From Protonemura montana (taxonomy: Eukaryota; Arthropoda; Insecta; Plecoptera; Nemouridae), in contig OX387611.1 in NCBI GenBank assembly GCA_947568835.1, positions 10,043,850-10,107,849 of the forward strand: a stretch of DNA of 64,000 bases. Reading direction: 5' to 3'. Positions within the stretch are counted from its first letter, which is position 1; each line of letters starts with the position of its first letter. The notes beneath the pieces were generated by a model. That model was not told the origin of the DNA. It did not search any database and was given only the letters and a program-made list of their open reading frames with translations. Positions 21,505 to 32,294 of this stretch are shown one piece after another. The position numbers were made by a program, and so were the translations under genes.

Positions 21505-22215
21505 TGGATTGATGACCATCATACACATGACCAGTTCTGTTTGGGAGAGAGGTTGGAGGGATGAAAGTTAAGCAACACTGCGCTGGGTCAGGTATTGGAT
21601 GGGTGACCATCATACACATGACCAGTTCTGTTCGGGAGAGAGGTTGGAGGGATGAAAGTTAAGCGACACTGCGCTGAGTCAGGTATTGGATGGGTGACCA
21701 TCATACACATGACCAGTTCTGTTCGGGAGAGAGGTTGGAGGGATGAAAGTTAAGCGACACTGCGCTGAGTCAGGTATTGGATGGGTGACCATCATACACA
21801 TGACCAGTTCTGTTCGGGAGAGAGGTTGGAGGGATGAAAGTTAAGCGACACTGCGCTGAGTCAGGTATTGGATGGGTGACCATCATACACATGATCAGTT
21901 CTGTTCGGGAGAGAGGTTGGAGGGATGAAAGTTAGTACAGCAACTTCATTCGCCTTGCTTATCAACCTCTCGACAGCATGGATTTGTGAAGGAATCCTGC
22001 TGTTCGCGTTGTACCGTCCTTCGGAAGGAACGTTAAGCCGGTGATCCCCTTGGTCTTCGACAGGAGTAGGCTACGTGCCGGCACCGGGTTTCTTCTCCTC
22101 CATTTAAGGCTAGCTTAAGTTTATCACCATCCTCATCATCATCCCCTCATTCACCGACACCATAAGACCAGTGCTGCAAAACTAGTTGTCAAAACAGTGC
22201 GTCGTTAAACACCAA
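21505..22215 (+). mobile_element. 5S-headed SINE with about five tandem 91-bp head modules
   Basis: GTTAAGC(A/G)ACACTGCGCTG starts at 21567, 21658, 21749 and 21840, exactly 91 bp apart, after a partial first module. Each module holds the 5S box A and box C regions plus CATACACATGACCAGTTCTG and GAGAGGTTGGAGGGATGAAA. A complete body and tail follow, ending GTGCGTCGTTAAACACC at about 22200. The modules are nearly identical, so the expansion is recent relative to family age. Confidence 0.9.
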
Positions 22216-22249
22216 TTTTCAGTACTACTTATAAAGAATTTGTCCGATA

Positions 22250-22440
22250 TTTTGTTTTCCATTTTCAAGTGCGGATGCCTCGCCTCGTGACACGCATTCT
22301 AACACGCACGCGAGACGAGATGCCGTGTAAATACGCACTTCCTGTCTAGTGTCACTCAGCCGGAAGTGTTTATTTTCGCCTGCCAGCGCCTAGTGGACGA
22401 ACGTAAACATGTTGGGTGGGGGGGGACAGGGTCGATAGTG
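22250..22440. promoter_or_regulatory. CpG-rich promoter-like island with paired ETS sites
   Basis: CGCACTTCCTG (about 22337) and GCCGGAAGTG (about 22360) are inverted ETS-type core sites about 20 bp apart inside a patch with many CpGs in AT-rich surroundings. A G-run follows at about 22419. No coding exon is visible beside it; promoter function is inference. Confidence 0.3.
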
Positions 22441-23099
22441 ATCTGATAGCTTCGATGGTGTGCTGTATATCCTTTTCGTTGTTTTCTCTGCGGTTAGTAT
22501 TTATTTTTCTATTTGGATAAACGTTTTAAATGGACTTAGGTGTAATATAAATATGAGAGAGTTGAGTGCATTTTTTAACACCAGATAGCGCTCCTTTAAA
22601 AGTACTTTTGAATCTTGTAAACTAAGTTTAGTGGATCAAAAGATATGATGACATGTTGTTAAGAAATAAGCAATCATAGTTTACTTGTTTATTTAGAATG
22701 AAGAACAGTGATTGTTCAAAATCTAATTCTCTGCTAAAAGTCTAGGATTAACTAGGAGGAAAGATACAAAAAAAAATTCTCAAATGGAACGATTCGTCGT
22801 TTTTACTATATGATCAACTTATCTGGAAAATTTCGTTTTTTTTGTTGAGTGCTTTGGCTTTCAACTAGTTTTTAAATTATGCATTCTATTTGAAATTTTT
22901 GTTAAAACTGACGTAGAAAAAAATCAGCCGATTGCCTTAAAAAAACTAAGCTGATTTGGGTTAACAGATTTTTAAAGTTGTCCTAAGGAGTTAATCAAAA
23001 TAATAAAAAAAAAAAATAAAAAAATATTGTTTACTCGCTAAGCTTGACTAAAAACGCAAAAAAAGTTCTTAAAGTATTTTTTGATATTAATTTCTCTAC
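22441..23099. other. Unassigned AT-rich stretch
   Basis: One CTCF-like match, CACCAGATAGCGCT, at 22579-22592. No gene recognised. Confidence 0.4.
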
Positions 23100-23441
23100 C
23101 TTTTGACAGCGAAAAATAAACAATCGACATTTTTCTTGGACCAGCATATCGATCTTATCTCCAGCAATGAGCTCGCCTCTCTGTTTCGCCACAAATCGCC
23201 ACCAAGCACACGCACCCCTCCGACCCCGCCAGGGGTTGACATTCGACACGGCTCCTGCCTCATCTCGAATTCGACGGACAGTACCGTCTAATAGTCTGGA
23301 AGATCCGCCCTGTGCCAGTCTGGAGGCGGTGCTGACGTCACGGGAATCAAGCACGCCACGTGACTGACAAATGCCCACGACATTCATTGGGACCAGGTGG
23401 TCGGGTTCGGAGAGGGTCTTGATTGGGGTGAGAGCGGCCAT
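23100..23441 (-). other. Candidate host exon or CpG promoter island
   Basis: On the minus strand an AAAATGGCCGCTC start (ATG at 23441-23439) opens a frame of about 110 codons to a possible GTAGAG donor at 23099; unspliced it runs to about 23031. A CCTCTTCAG acceptor-like site lies about 20 bp upstream of the ATG. The segment is much richer in GC than its flanks and carries TGACGTCA (23333-23340) and the E-box CACGTGAC. The predicted protein resembles nothing I recognise. It could be a coding first exon, or a promoter island whose open frame is accidental; the evidence does not decide. Confidence 0.25.
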
Positions 23442-23505
23442 TTTCAAATTGTTTTATCTGAAGAGGTAAAACCTTAAAACCTCCACTGAAATCATGAAAT
23501 AAAAA

Positions 23506-23690
23506 TACACTAAAATCGTCTCAAAAAGCCGGTGTCCAAATAGCTCAATATTTCAGAGCAACACCCGCGATTGGTGGAGATCGGGGTTCGAGTCCGCGTT
23601 TGGGCATCATTTTTTGAGACCGTTATAGTGTTGTTAATAATAAAATACCCCGCGCATTGCAAGCGTTTGCAATTTAAATAAGATTCCATC
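23506..23690 (+). mobile_element. tRNA-like SINE inside inverted repeats
   Basis: The left arm CACTAAAATCGTCTCAAAAA (23508-23527) pairs with the right arm TTTTTGAGACCGTTATAGTG (23611-23630). Between them (23531-23607) is a tRNA-like cloverleaf: acceptor strands TGTCCAA and TTGGGCA pair over seven positions, the D-arm is TAGCTCAATATTTCAGAGCA, the T-arm GGGGTTCGAGTCC. After the right arm come TTAATAATAAAATACCCCGC and GCAAGCGTTTGC. The only copy here with the core on the plus strand. Confidence 0.85.
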
Positions 23691-23694
23691 ATGA

Positions 23695-23890
23695 TGTGTG
23701 CAGGTTACTCGCATTTGAGACTGGTTTACAATTAAAAGTCATTCTTAATACTTAACTCAACGATTGCTTTACATGGATCTAGGTATACTTTAATGTGTAG
23801 TTATTTAATTGTAGAAGTTTGTATAAAAGAATGGCCGTAAGCGCCTTCGGATGGCACCTACCGTTTCCACGAGCCCACTGATTAAACCTA
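23695..23890 (-). repeat. Dispersed repeat family X, diverged
   Basis: TTACTCGCATTTGAGACTGG at the left and GGATGGCACCTACCGTTTCC at the right match the reverse complement of family X ends. The middle is strongly diverged. Confidence 0.6.
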
Positions 23891-24463
23891 TAAACCTGAT
23901 GGCTTTATGTAGCAAGTATTTCAGTTTGGTCGGCCATTTTAACTGTCCATCAGCTAGTTGTCCACTCTTAATGCAACAAGACTCTCTTGATAAACTCGAC
24001 AAGGATATCCTGTATTCATGACGTGCCCCTAGCGGCTAAACTTGCAATCAAACAGACGCGTTCCCAAAATGCCTTGGCGTCCGTTTCTTCCATCGGCGTG
24101 CAAACAGGAATGTGCTGGATAGATAAAGTTTGTTTGGGAATCACAGGATTGTAAGGACTATTTTTCTGTGCTTTTCTTTCGGTGAAATATGTCGTTATTT
24201 TGAGGCGAACAAAGCCACCATAGGAGCTGGTAAAAAAAATTGTTAACCAAATATTTACCGATAATTCTGTTCACCAAGTAAAACATTGTTCGTTTTCAAA
24301 TCTTGGTGCAAATATTCACTGAGATGTTTTTAAGATTTTGTTGGCGATTCTGTAACCTTTTTTTTGTAACCAATCAAAATTAAATTTATTTATTTGAGAA
24401 ATCGATGGCCTTGAAAAAAATTGATATAATTTGTGAGGTTTAACGAAACTTTGTTTTGACGAC
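23891..24463. other. Unassigned stretch with a Staf-like motif
   Basis: TTCCCAAAATGCCTTGGCG at 24061-24079 resembles the Staf/ZNF143 promoter motif (TTCCCA..ATGC). One GTTTGGTCGGCCATTTTAAC at about 23923 echoes the 67-bp repeat unit. No gene recognised. Confidence 0.35.
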
Positions 24464-24464
24464 G

Positions 24465-24928
24465 GGCTATGCGGCACTGGTCTACTGGTGTCGGTAAATG
24501 AGTGATTAATGATGAATTTGAACTAGCCTAAAAGGCAGGAGAGTAAACCCGGTGCAAGCAAATAGCCTACTCCTTTCGAAGAGCACCAAAGGGGACCACC
24601 GGCTTAACATCCCTTCCGAAAGACGGTACAATTCGAGCAACAGGATTCCTTCACAAATCCATGCTGTCGAGAGGTTGATAAGCAAGGCGAGTGAAGTTGT
24701 TGTACTAATTTTCATCCCTCTGACCTCTCTTCCAAACAGAACTGGTCATGTGTATGATGGTCACCCATCCAATACCTGACCCAGCTTAGTGATGCTTAAC
24801 TTTCATCCCTCCAACCTCTCTCCCGAACAGAACTGGTCATGTGTATGATGGTCACCCATCCAATACCTGACCCAGCGCAGTGTTGCTTAACTTCGGTGAT
24901 CTCATGAGAACCGGTGTTTCCAAATGTC
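24465..24928 (-). mobile_element. 5S-headed SINE with two head modules
   Basis: Minus strand, right to left: GGAAACACCGGTTCTCATGA, GATCACCGAAGTTAAGCAAC, two 91-bp-type head modules, GTACAACAACTTCACTCGCC, the centre TTTCGGAAGGGATGTTAAGC, and a tail shortened at the CAT-rich part. Near full length. Confidence 0.87.
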
Positions 24929-24929
24929 A

Positions 24930-25285
24930 CCTATCAATCGTTTTTTCCCATCTGTATACGAGCAACGCCCAACATTTCAATTGAAATGTAAAACAATCCC
25001 TCCTCGGTAAATTTTCTCAAAGCCATTTCTGAACGCCAGGGGGCACACCAGCCCCATCTCCCCTTACCGCGGTCATGTTCGAGTGCCGTGAACGCGACGG
25101 CAGCGACATCTGGAGCACTCAAAAGATTACACCTCAGCCAGGAGCGAAACGATTTATTCTTCCCCTACCACTCTGACGAGTTACAAACCAGCCATCTTGC
25201 TAATGTCGTTTTTGACTGGACTGCAACAGCGTTTTAAACTTGCTAGATGCTCTCCAGCGGGCAAGCACCAGCTCCGAGATGGTGC
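24930..25285. other. Unassigned stretch with a CTCF-like motif
   Basis: CGCCAGGGGGCAC at 25034-25046 matches the CTCF core closely, in a GC-richer patch (about 25020-25110). No gene recognised. Confidence 0.4.
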
Positions 25286-26085
25286 TCCCACCCGAATATC
25301 CACCCACCCATTACTATTACATTGTGATGAACTGCCCGATGCCAGGCACAGGTTACTTGTTGTAGATTGCCATGACAACCCTTGTTTTACCCACCCATTA
25401 CTATTACATTGTGACGAACTGCCCAATGCCAGGCACGGGTTACTTGTTTTAGATTGCCATGACAACCCTTGTTTCACCCACCCATTACTATTACATTGTG
25501 ATGAACTGCCCGATGCCATGCACAGGTTACTTGTTTTAGATTGCCATGACAACCCTTGTTTCACCCACACATTACTATTACATTGTGATGAACTGCCCGA
25601 TGCCGGGCACGGGTTACTTGTTTTAGATTGCCATGACAACCCTTGTTTCACCCACACATTACTATTACATTGTGATGAACTTCCCGATGCCGGGCATAGG
25701 TTACTTGTTTTAGATTGCCATGACAACCCTTGTTTCACCCACACATTACTATTACATTGTGATGAACTGCCCGATGCCGGGCACGGGTTACTTGTTTTAG
25801 ATTGCCATGATGACCCTTGTTTCACCCACACATTACTATTACATTGTGATGAACTGCCCGATGCCGGGCACAGGTTACTTGTTTTAGATTGCCATGACAA
25901 CCCTTGTTTTAGATTGCCATGACAACCCTTGTTTCACCCACCCATTACCATTACATTGAGATGAACTGCCCGATGCCGGGCACGGGTTACTTGTTTTAGA
26001 TTGCCATGACAACCCTTGTTTCACCCACCCATTACTAGTACATTGAGATGAACTACCCGATGCCGGGCACGGGTTACTTGTTTTG
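25286..26085 (+). repeat. 87-bp satellite, array 1, about 9 copies
   Basis: CCACCCATTA recurs every 87 bp (25304, 25391, 25478 and on). The unit contains CTATTACATTGTGATGAACT, GCCCGATGCCGGGCACGGG and TTACTTGTTTTAGATTGCCA. GCCCGATGCCGGGC is a perfect hairpin-forming inverted repeat with a 4-base loop. Because 87 is 29 codons, frames of about 240 codons stay open on both strands. They are artefacts. The second array is at 57064-57515. Confidence 0.96.
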
Positions 26086-27090
26086 TGACCTTTTTAAATT
26101 GTCTGGAAAGCTTTTAAGTGAGTGATTTGGTTGACAAAAAAGTGAAACAAACTTTAGTTACCTCGTAGGACTTGTAAAGAGTGATACAAATAAGTAACCT
26201 CAGAGTAATTGAACGAGAAAAAGATTTTACCATAATGTTGGCGGGGCAACTTTGTTATACCACGAAAGTCTCCAGAAATAGATTTATTTTCTATTCGTCT
26301 ACGGTCACATTTTGATTGATTGCTTCTTATTTTGCATGTCTATTCCCTTTTCAATTTGTTTCCCATAACGCCGCATCGTAAGACAAAAAAAAATGTTTTT
26401 CAGAGCACGAAAAACAAATAACGACCGTAATCTCATTCAAATTCAAAATATTGGAACACAAAGAAGCCGTTACTTGTTGATCGCACGAAACACTCGCACA
26501 TTTCACAGCCAATTCGAACTCTACAATTCATAGAAAACAATTTATTTTTAGTCAACGCAATCTACCAGATTCAAAACGTCAACCGATTTACCAAAAAAAC
26601 CAGCTGTCATTTTCCAGAACATTTCCAAGTACAATGCAAAATAAAATTACAGTGACGTTTTAAACTACAATTTAAACTTTTAACTTCATTACGAAAGTGA
26701 AAAAGCATTTAGCAAAACTCACACATAGCTTTCAATTTCGCTTTCGAACAAAAAGACTCCGAACTCGCTGGCTATACAATTTGATAAATTATCTACCAGA
26801 CAAATTCAAAATAACCGAGCGACTTTTGGAGGGTGAATGAACCCTTTTATGCGATTAGTTAGCAAGGTAAAAACTTTCTGGTTTAGAATATTGTAGGCAG
26901 GTTACTCCATGTTATTTAGGTGGTTCACGACAAGTTCTTCATGGATCCTAGTTCATATCGCGCTCACTCAACTATAGATACGAGAGACCGAGAGAGAGAG
27001 ATACTGTCTCCAGACGATCGACCAACGTTGAGTAATAGATCTCTCTACTCGTCGGGAATATAACTATATAGCTAAATAATAGGAACCCTA
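26086..27090. other. Unassigned stretch
   Basis: A-rich single-copy-looking DNA; a GA-rich run near 26985-27000. Nothing recognised. Confidence 0.4.
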
Positions 27091-27094
27091 AACA

Positions 27095-28430
27095 GTTGCC
27101 AATTTCGCTCCACGCAAAACAGCGGACACTCGCCGTCGCCTCTGTGCTGGACATTCCGTGACAGGGTGCTTGTTTCGCTCCACGCAAAGGAGCGGACACT
27201 CGCCGTCGCCTCTGTGCTGGACATTCCGTGACAGGGTGCTTGTTTCGCTCCACGCAAAGGAGCGGACACTCGCCGTCGCCTCTGTGCTGGACATTCCGTG
27301 ACAGGGTGCTTGTTTCACTCCACGCAAAGGAGCGGACACTCGCCGTCGCCTCTGTGCTGGACATTCCGTGACAGGGTGCTTTTTACGCTCCACGTAAAGG
27401 AGCGGACACTCGCCGCCGCCTACGTGCTGGACATTCCGTGACAGGGTGCTTGTTTCGCTCCACGCAAAGGAGCGGACACTCGCCGTCGCCTCTGTGCTGG
27501 ACATTCCGTGACAGGGCGCTTGTTTCGATCCACGCAAAGGAGCGGACACTCGCCGTCGCCTCTGTGCTGGACATTCCGTGACAGGGCGCTTGTTTCACTC
27601 CACGCAAAGGAGCGGACACTCGCCGTCGCCTCTGTGCTGGACATTCCGTGACAGGGCGCTTGTTTCGCTCCACGCAAAGGAGCGGACACTCGCCGTCGCC
27701 TCTGTGCTGGACATTCCGTGACAGGGCGCTTGTTTCACTCCACGCAAAGGAGCGGACACTCGCCGTCGCCTCTGTGCTGGACATTCCGTGACACGGTGCT
27801 TGATTCGCTCCACGCAAAGGAGCGGACACTCGCCGTCGCCTCTGTGCTGGACATTCCATGACAGGGCGCTTGTTTCGCTCCACGCAAAGGAGCGGACACT
27901 CGCCGTCGCCTCTGTGTTGGACATTCCGTGACAGGGTGCTTGTTTCGCTCCACGCAAAGGAGCGGACACTCGCCGTCGCCTCTGTGCTGGGACTGCCGTG
28001 ACAGGCTGCTTGTTTCGCTCCACGCAAAGGAGCGAACACTCGCCGTCGCCTCTGTGCTGGACATTCCGTGACAGGGTGCTTGTTTCGCTCCACGCAAAGG
28101 AGCGGACACTCGCCGTCGCCTCTGTGTTGGACATTCCGTGACAGGGCGCTTGTTTCGATCCACGCAAAGGAGCGGACACTCGCCGTCGCCTCTGTGCTGG
28201 ACAGTCCGTGACAGGCTGCTTGTTTCGCTCCACGCAAAGGAGCGAACACTCGCCGTCGCCTCTGTGCTGGACATTCCGTGACAGGGCGCTTGTTTCGCTC
28301 CACGCAAAGGAGCAAACACTCGCCGTCGCCTCTGTGCTGGACATTCCGTGACAGGGCGCTTGTTTCGCTCCACGCAAAGGAGCAAACACTCGCCGTCGCC
28401 TCTGTGCTGGACATTCCATAATAACTAGCC
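27095..28430 (-). repeat. 60-bp satellite, array 1, about 22 copies
   Basis: Exact 60-bp periodicity. On the plus strand the unit reads TGTTTCGCTCCACGCAAAGG, AGCGGACACTCGCCGTCGCC, TCTGTGCTGGACATTCCGTG. GCTCCACGCAAAGGAGC can fold into a 5-bp stem. Sixty is 20 codons, so minus-strand frames of up to 351 codons stay open; they are artefacts. The same unit lies in the opposite orientation at 35461-35990. Confidence 0.96.
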
Positions 28431-29095
28431 AGTATCACGCTGAATGTTGGAAGCTACTGAACTTAACTAAACTTAATTAAGAAATCATCATTTCTTATGA
28501 TGTACTTACAATTTAATATTTCTTAAAAAATGTGAATCCTTTTCAATTCCATCCATCACGCCCTTTTCTAACTAATTTCATATTCTTCGGTTTTTTTCCA
28601 CAAATAAAAGCAACTCTATTCTCAAAACTCCGTCGAGAAATATTTACCACAAAAAAGTAATATCAATTTTATTCTTCTTACTCCCTACCAATATCGGTTA
28701 CCTATACAGAAATCAAAAAAAAAAAATAACCGAACAAAACACTTTGTTCAATTCCCGAGTAACCCAATCACGTCACCTGCATTATTTATCACATTCATAA
28801 TATCTACCTCAAATATATGACGTCACATTTTTGTGATAAATTATCCGCCTGCTTTTTGTTTGCTCAACTTTTTCCTCTTTTCTCCCTCGCTCTCGATTGT
28901 TGGGAAAAATCCAACCTCTGCACTTGTGGTAGATCCATCTTCCCTGTTTACTGCAAATAAAATACCTCAAGCCCACCTTCCCACCCTCCCCACCCAACCA
29001 TGGTAACACTCACGATATTATGATGCTTGAGAATTTATATCATTTTTCTTATACACCTAGTGACTATACAGTTGCCATTTAGAAAGGTGTACCTG
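28431..29095. other. Unassigned stretch with one CRE palindrome
   Basis: TGACGTCA at 28818-28825. C/T-rich tract at 28860-28990. No gene recognised. Confidence 0.4.
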
Positions 29096-29097
29096 AT

Positions 29098-29585
29098 TCG
29101 CTGTAAGACTTCACCATTGCTCTTATGGGTTAATGTTGCAAGACAGCTGTGTGGTCGGCCATTCTAACTGGACCTGGTAGACTTCACCATAGCTCTTATG
29201 GGTTAATGTTGCAAGACAGCTGTGTGGTCGGCCATTCTAACTGGTGGACTGCACCATTGCTCTTATGGGTTAATGTTGCAAGCTAGCTGTGTGGTCGGCC
29301 ATTCTAACTGGTGGACTTCACCATTGCTCTTATGGGTTGATGTTGCAAGACAGCTGTGTGGTCGGCCATTCTAACTGGTGGACTTCACCATTGCTCTTAT
29401 GGGTTAATGTTGCAAGACAGCTGTGTGGTTGGCCATTCTAACTGGTGGACTTCACCATTGCTCTTATGGGTTAATGTTGCAAGACAGCTGTGTGGTCGGC
29501 TATTCTAACTGGTGGACTTCACCATTGCTCTTATGGGTTAATGTTGCAAGACAGCTGTGTGGTCAGCCATTTTAACTGGTAGACT
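29098..29585 (+). repeat. 67-bp tandem repeat, about 7 copies
   Basis: TCACCATTGCTCTTATGGG recurs at 67-bp spacing (29251, 29318, 29385, 29452, 29519); the first interval is 73 bp owing to a short insertion near 29170. The unit also has GACAGCTGTGTGGTCGGCCA. Single related motifs occur at 17326 and 23923. Confidence 0.95.
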
Positions 29586-29689
29586 ATCATTTGTTCGCAA
29601 CCAGGATCAACAATGCTTAGAAACCCATCCAATAATTGCTGATTAAATGATTTTCATCAAATGTACTCAAATTCTTTCATAAATTAGGT

Positions 29690-29775
29690 GTCAGGTAGCT
29701 CAATTGGTTAGAGCAACACTTGCAGTTGGTGAAGACCGGGGTTCGATTTCTCTTCCGGACGTCAATTTTTGAGAG
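29690..29775 (+). mobile_element. tRNA-like SINE head, related subfamily
   Basis: TAGCTCAATTGGTTAGAGCA (A-box) and CGGGGTTCGATTTCTC (B-box) at tRNA spacing, ending GGACGTCAATTTTTGAGAGG. GTCAGG and TCCGGAC can partly pair as an acceptor stem. Close to, but distinct from, the 23.5-kb family. Confidence 0.7.
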
Positions 29776-29914
29776 GTTACTTCAAAAATTCCCAATAATA
29801 AATAGAAGGTTAAAACCCGTTTCATATAAATGATTTCAATTAGTTTCCAGGCCTTTTACAAGATTTGTGGTATTGCTGAAAGAATGCTTATTAATTATTT
29901 CTGAAATCTAATTT

Positions 29915-30035
29915 CAATTGAAAACGCTTGCAATAAGTAGAGTGTTTTGTTATTGGGACCTTTTAAATATTGTTGCCCAACCAGGGAATCGAACTACGAT
30001 CTCCGCTAGTCCCGGAATTCGAGCTCATTGGACAT
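29915..30035 (-). mobile_element. tRNA-like SINE, strongly decayed copy
   Basis: GAAAACGCTTGCAATAAGTA, GTGTTTTGTTATTGGGACC, then GTTGCCCAACCAGGGAATCG and a TCGAGCTCATTGGACA remnant line up in order with the 7616 copy. Confidence 0.65.
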
Positions 30036-30039
30036 GGCC

Positions 30040-31212
30040 TTAAGGTAATGCTAAAAAACTGATGAAAAAAAAATGATTTCTGTTATTTTCATTTACATAT
30101 GTTCTAAAAACTACACTAAAATACAGAATTAACTGTTAAATGAGGGTAAAAAAAAAGATTAATGTAAGGAAATTCGGAAAAAAAAAACTGAGAAGTTGTG
30201 AATGTTGGGACCACTTTTTCAAGACTCCCTCAGGAGATACAGAGCTGATTTTTTTTTAGTTTTTTGTCACTTCGCTTTGGACGCCACTTCCTTGCGATCG
30301 TCAGGCTTGTCATAAAATACGATCCATGCTATAGAGTCTAGAGTCTATCGTATAGACCATCCGAAGGACTCCTTCGCAGGCCTCGGTGACCCCAAAATTC
30401 CTCACATAAGAGCAAGTGGTGTTTTTCATCAACGCCCTCTACTATTTTCAAGGCCTACTTACAGCAGAGATAACGCTGTTATTGCTAAAATGGTTTCAAA
30501 ATAATAAAGATTATTTCATAATTTGTTATATATATTTATACATTGTTGAAATTATCCTGAATTGTAGGGTAATCATAGTAAACAGTATGAGTAAATATTA
30601 GTAATAGTTTCCGTAGAGTGACACCTAGAGTCCCTGATCCAGTTTTGTTGGTTTTTCAATCTTAAGATGTTTTTGTAATTTCACAATGTTTTTAAGAATG
30701 GAAAAGAAGTAACTTGGAATCAGATATTTTGTATTGACGTCAATAAATAATTTGTAATTATCCTGTCCGCTTTGTGTCCGTAGTTAATTGGTTGTTTGAT
30801 TCCAGTCCGAAAAAGTGAGTTTTAACAGTTATAAATACACTATGCAAATGAAAATGAAAATGCACTATTTCATGAAATGAAATCCTATATCCCATTGGGT
30901 GTAAGCTTCTAACGAAAATGCCCACTCCCTCAAAATCTTAAGCGGCCGTCAGGCAGCGGGTACAGCTAGTTCATATGAAAGCAGATTTGCAGGATTTTCA
31001 CTAAAAAATTAGATTGCTACTTATAAAAATTCACTCAAAACACTACAATATCCAATTTAAAATGTATTTTTGAGCACTTTAACAATATATTTCGAACATA
31101 ATGTTGATAATTTTTGAGCAGCGCATCTTCACTTTTTTAGAAGACTAACTCTGAGCGCTCCTGGTGGCACATTTTGTCCCAGCCACTGCTACCTTATATT
31201 TTACCTTAATGA
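30040..31212. other. Unassigned stretch with CRE and CTCF-like motifs
   Basis: TGACGTCA at 30735-30742; GCGCTCCTGGTGG (reverse CTCF-like) at 31155-31167. AAAATCTTAAGCGGCCGTC at about 30933 with AGGCAGCGGGT is shared with 52790-52825. No gene recognised. Confidence 0.4.
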
Positions 31213-31214
31213 TA

Positions 31215-31440
31215 GAATGTTAGCGCATTTGATGAGAGTTACGGATCTCCAAGGAGTAAAACCATGAGGTTATGAATACGCATAGACATTCTGATTCTAG
31301 TGACGCTATGCTGAGTAATTTATTAATCCATTCAAACGTGATTCAAACTCGGGTAACTAATATTTGACGCTGGAGACGTTTTACGCTGTTTAATCTAATT
31401 TATATTAAGAATACTTGCAACGAGCAGAAAATTAAATTGT
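31215..31440 (-). mobile_element. Body of the extended tRNA-like SINE, decayed
   Basis: GCATTTGATGAGAGTTACGG, ATCTCCAAGGAGTAAAACCA, TCTGATTCTAGTGACGCTAT and a final ATTTATATTAAGAATACTTGC parallel the body at 13735-13935. The tRNA-like core is absent. Confidence 0.72.
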
Positions 31441-31489
31441 AAATAATTAAATTGGATTTGTGGGTATAGTCAAAGCGCGTTAATTACAA

Positions 31490-31685
31490 CACATGGTAAC
31501 GTTACTTGCATGACGCTTGCGGCCGTCCTTTTTCACCAACTTATCCCATTACGACTCAAAATATCGACACTCGCTTATCAATTGTAAAGGTAAACATAAA
31601 TACCAGCGTTAACCAGTCTCAAATGCGAGTAATCTGCGAGAAATAACGAAATTTCATAACACTCAAAACGACACCTTATGTCGTT
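31490..31685 (+). repeat. Dispersed repeat family X
   Basis: ATGGTAACGTTACTTGCATG, GACGCTTGCGGCCGTCC, ACTCAAAATATCGACAC and ACCAGTCTCAAATGCGAGTA line up with 56455-56660. The CTCF-like core is decayed in this copy. Confidence 0.75.
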
Positions 31686-32125
31686 AGGAACTTTTACAAA
31701 TACCAAATTTTTATGTTTGCCACCATAACTTCATCTTTGCTTTTCATGAACATGCTGTACACTCTGAAACTATTCCCTGGGCAAAGCTGTATCTCCTACA
31801 TTCTATCTCTCTCTTTTCTCCTATCTATTGTAGCTCGAACAACCTTTGACACTTTACACTCTCCCCTACCCCTACCCTACCCGCGTTACTCAATATATAA
31901 ACCTACACGACGAGTAGACGTAAAATTAGATTTCATCAAGATTGATCTAGCTCATGAGTACCCGTGGCCTGTCGATTCTTCGGCGCTTTTGTAGTCTATT
32001 ATTTTCAAATGGCTACCCCATGTCCTTGAGTACCATCCAATATCAAAGAGCTAAAGCCTCAAGAGGATGTGTGGTTGCCACCGATATCTAGCTTTACGAT
32101 GCTTAAGTGTACTTGGCCACCAGCT
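31686..32125. other. Unassigned stretch
   Basis: A 93-codon plus-strand frame at 31713-31994 has no family resemblance. Nothing else recognised. Confidence 0.35.
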
Positions 32126-32294
32126 AGTTTGGCTTAGGCAAGGTATTAAAATGTTTTTTAACTCATGGTTAAGCAAATAAGTCACAGAAACAGATGACTT
32201 TCAATGCAGGTGATTGGTTATTGCCATGGCAATTAATTTAACTCCAACTTTATCTAAGAGTTAGAAATATTTTAATACTAGGCCTTAGTTAGCA
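32126..32294. mobile_element. Miniature inverted-repeat element (MITE-like)
   Basis: Left end GCTAGTTTGGCTTAGGCAAG then GTATTAAAATGTTTTTTAACTC; the right end is its inverted counterpart (GAGTTAGAAATATTTTAATAC, CTAGGCCTTAGTTAGC). The centre contains GTGATTGGTTATTGCCATGG and CAATTAATTTAACTC, shared with a second copy at about 37040-37170. No coding capacity. Confidence 0.65.

Noticed and set aside
25181-25922. Frames of about 240 codons on both strands
   Set aside because: The 87-bp period equals 29 codons. Open frames on both strands over the same units indicate an artefact.
27383-28438. A 351-codon minus-strand frame and its overlaps
   Set aside because: The 60-bp period equals 20 codons, and several frames are open together. 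It is satellite sequence.
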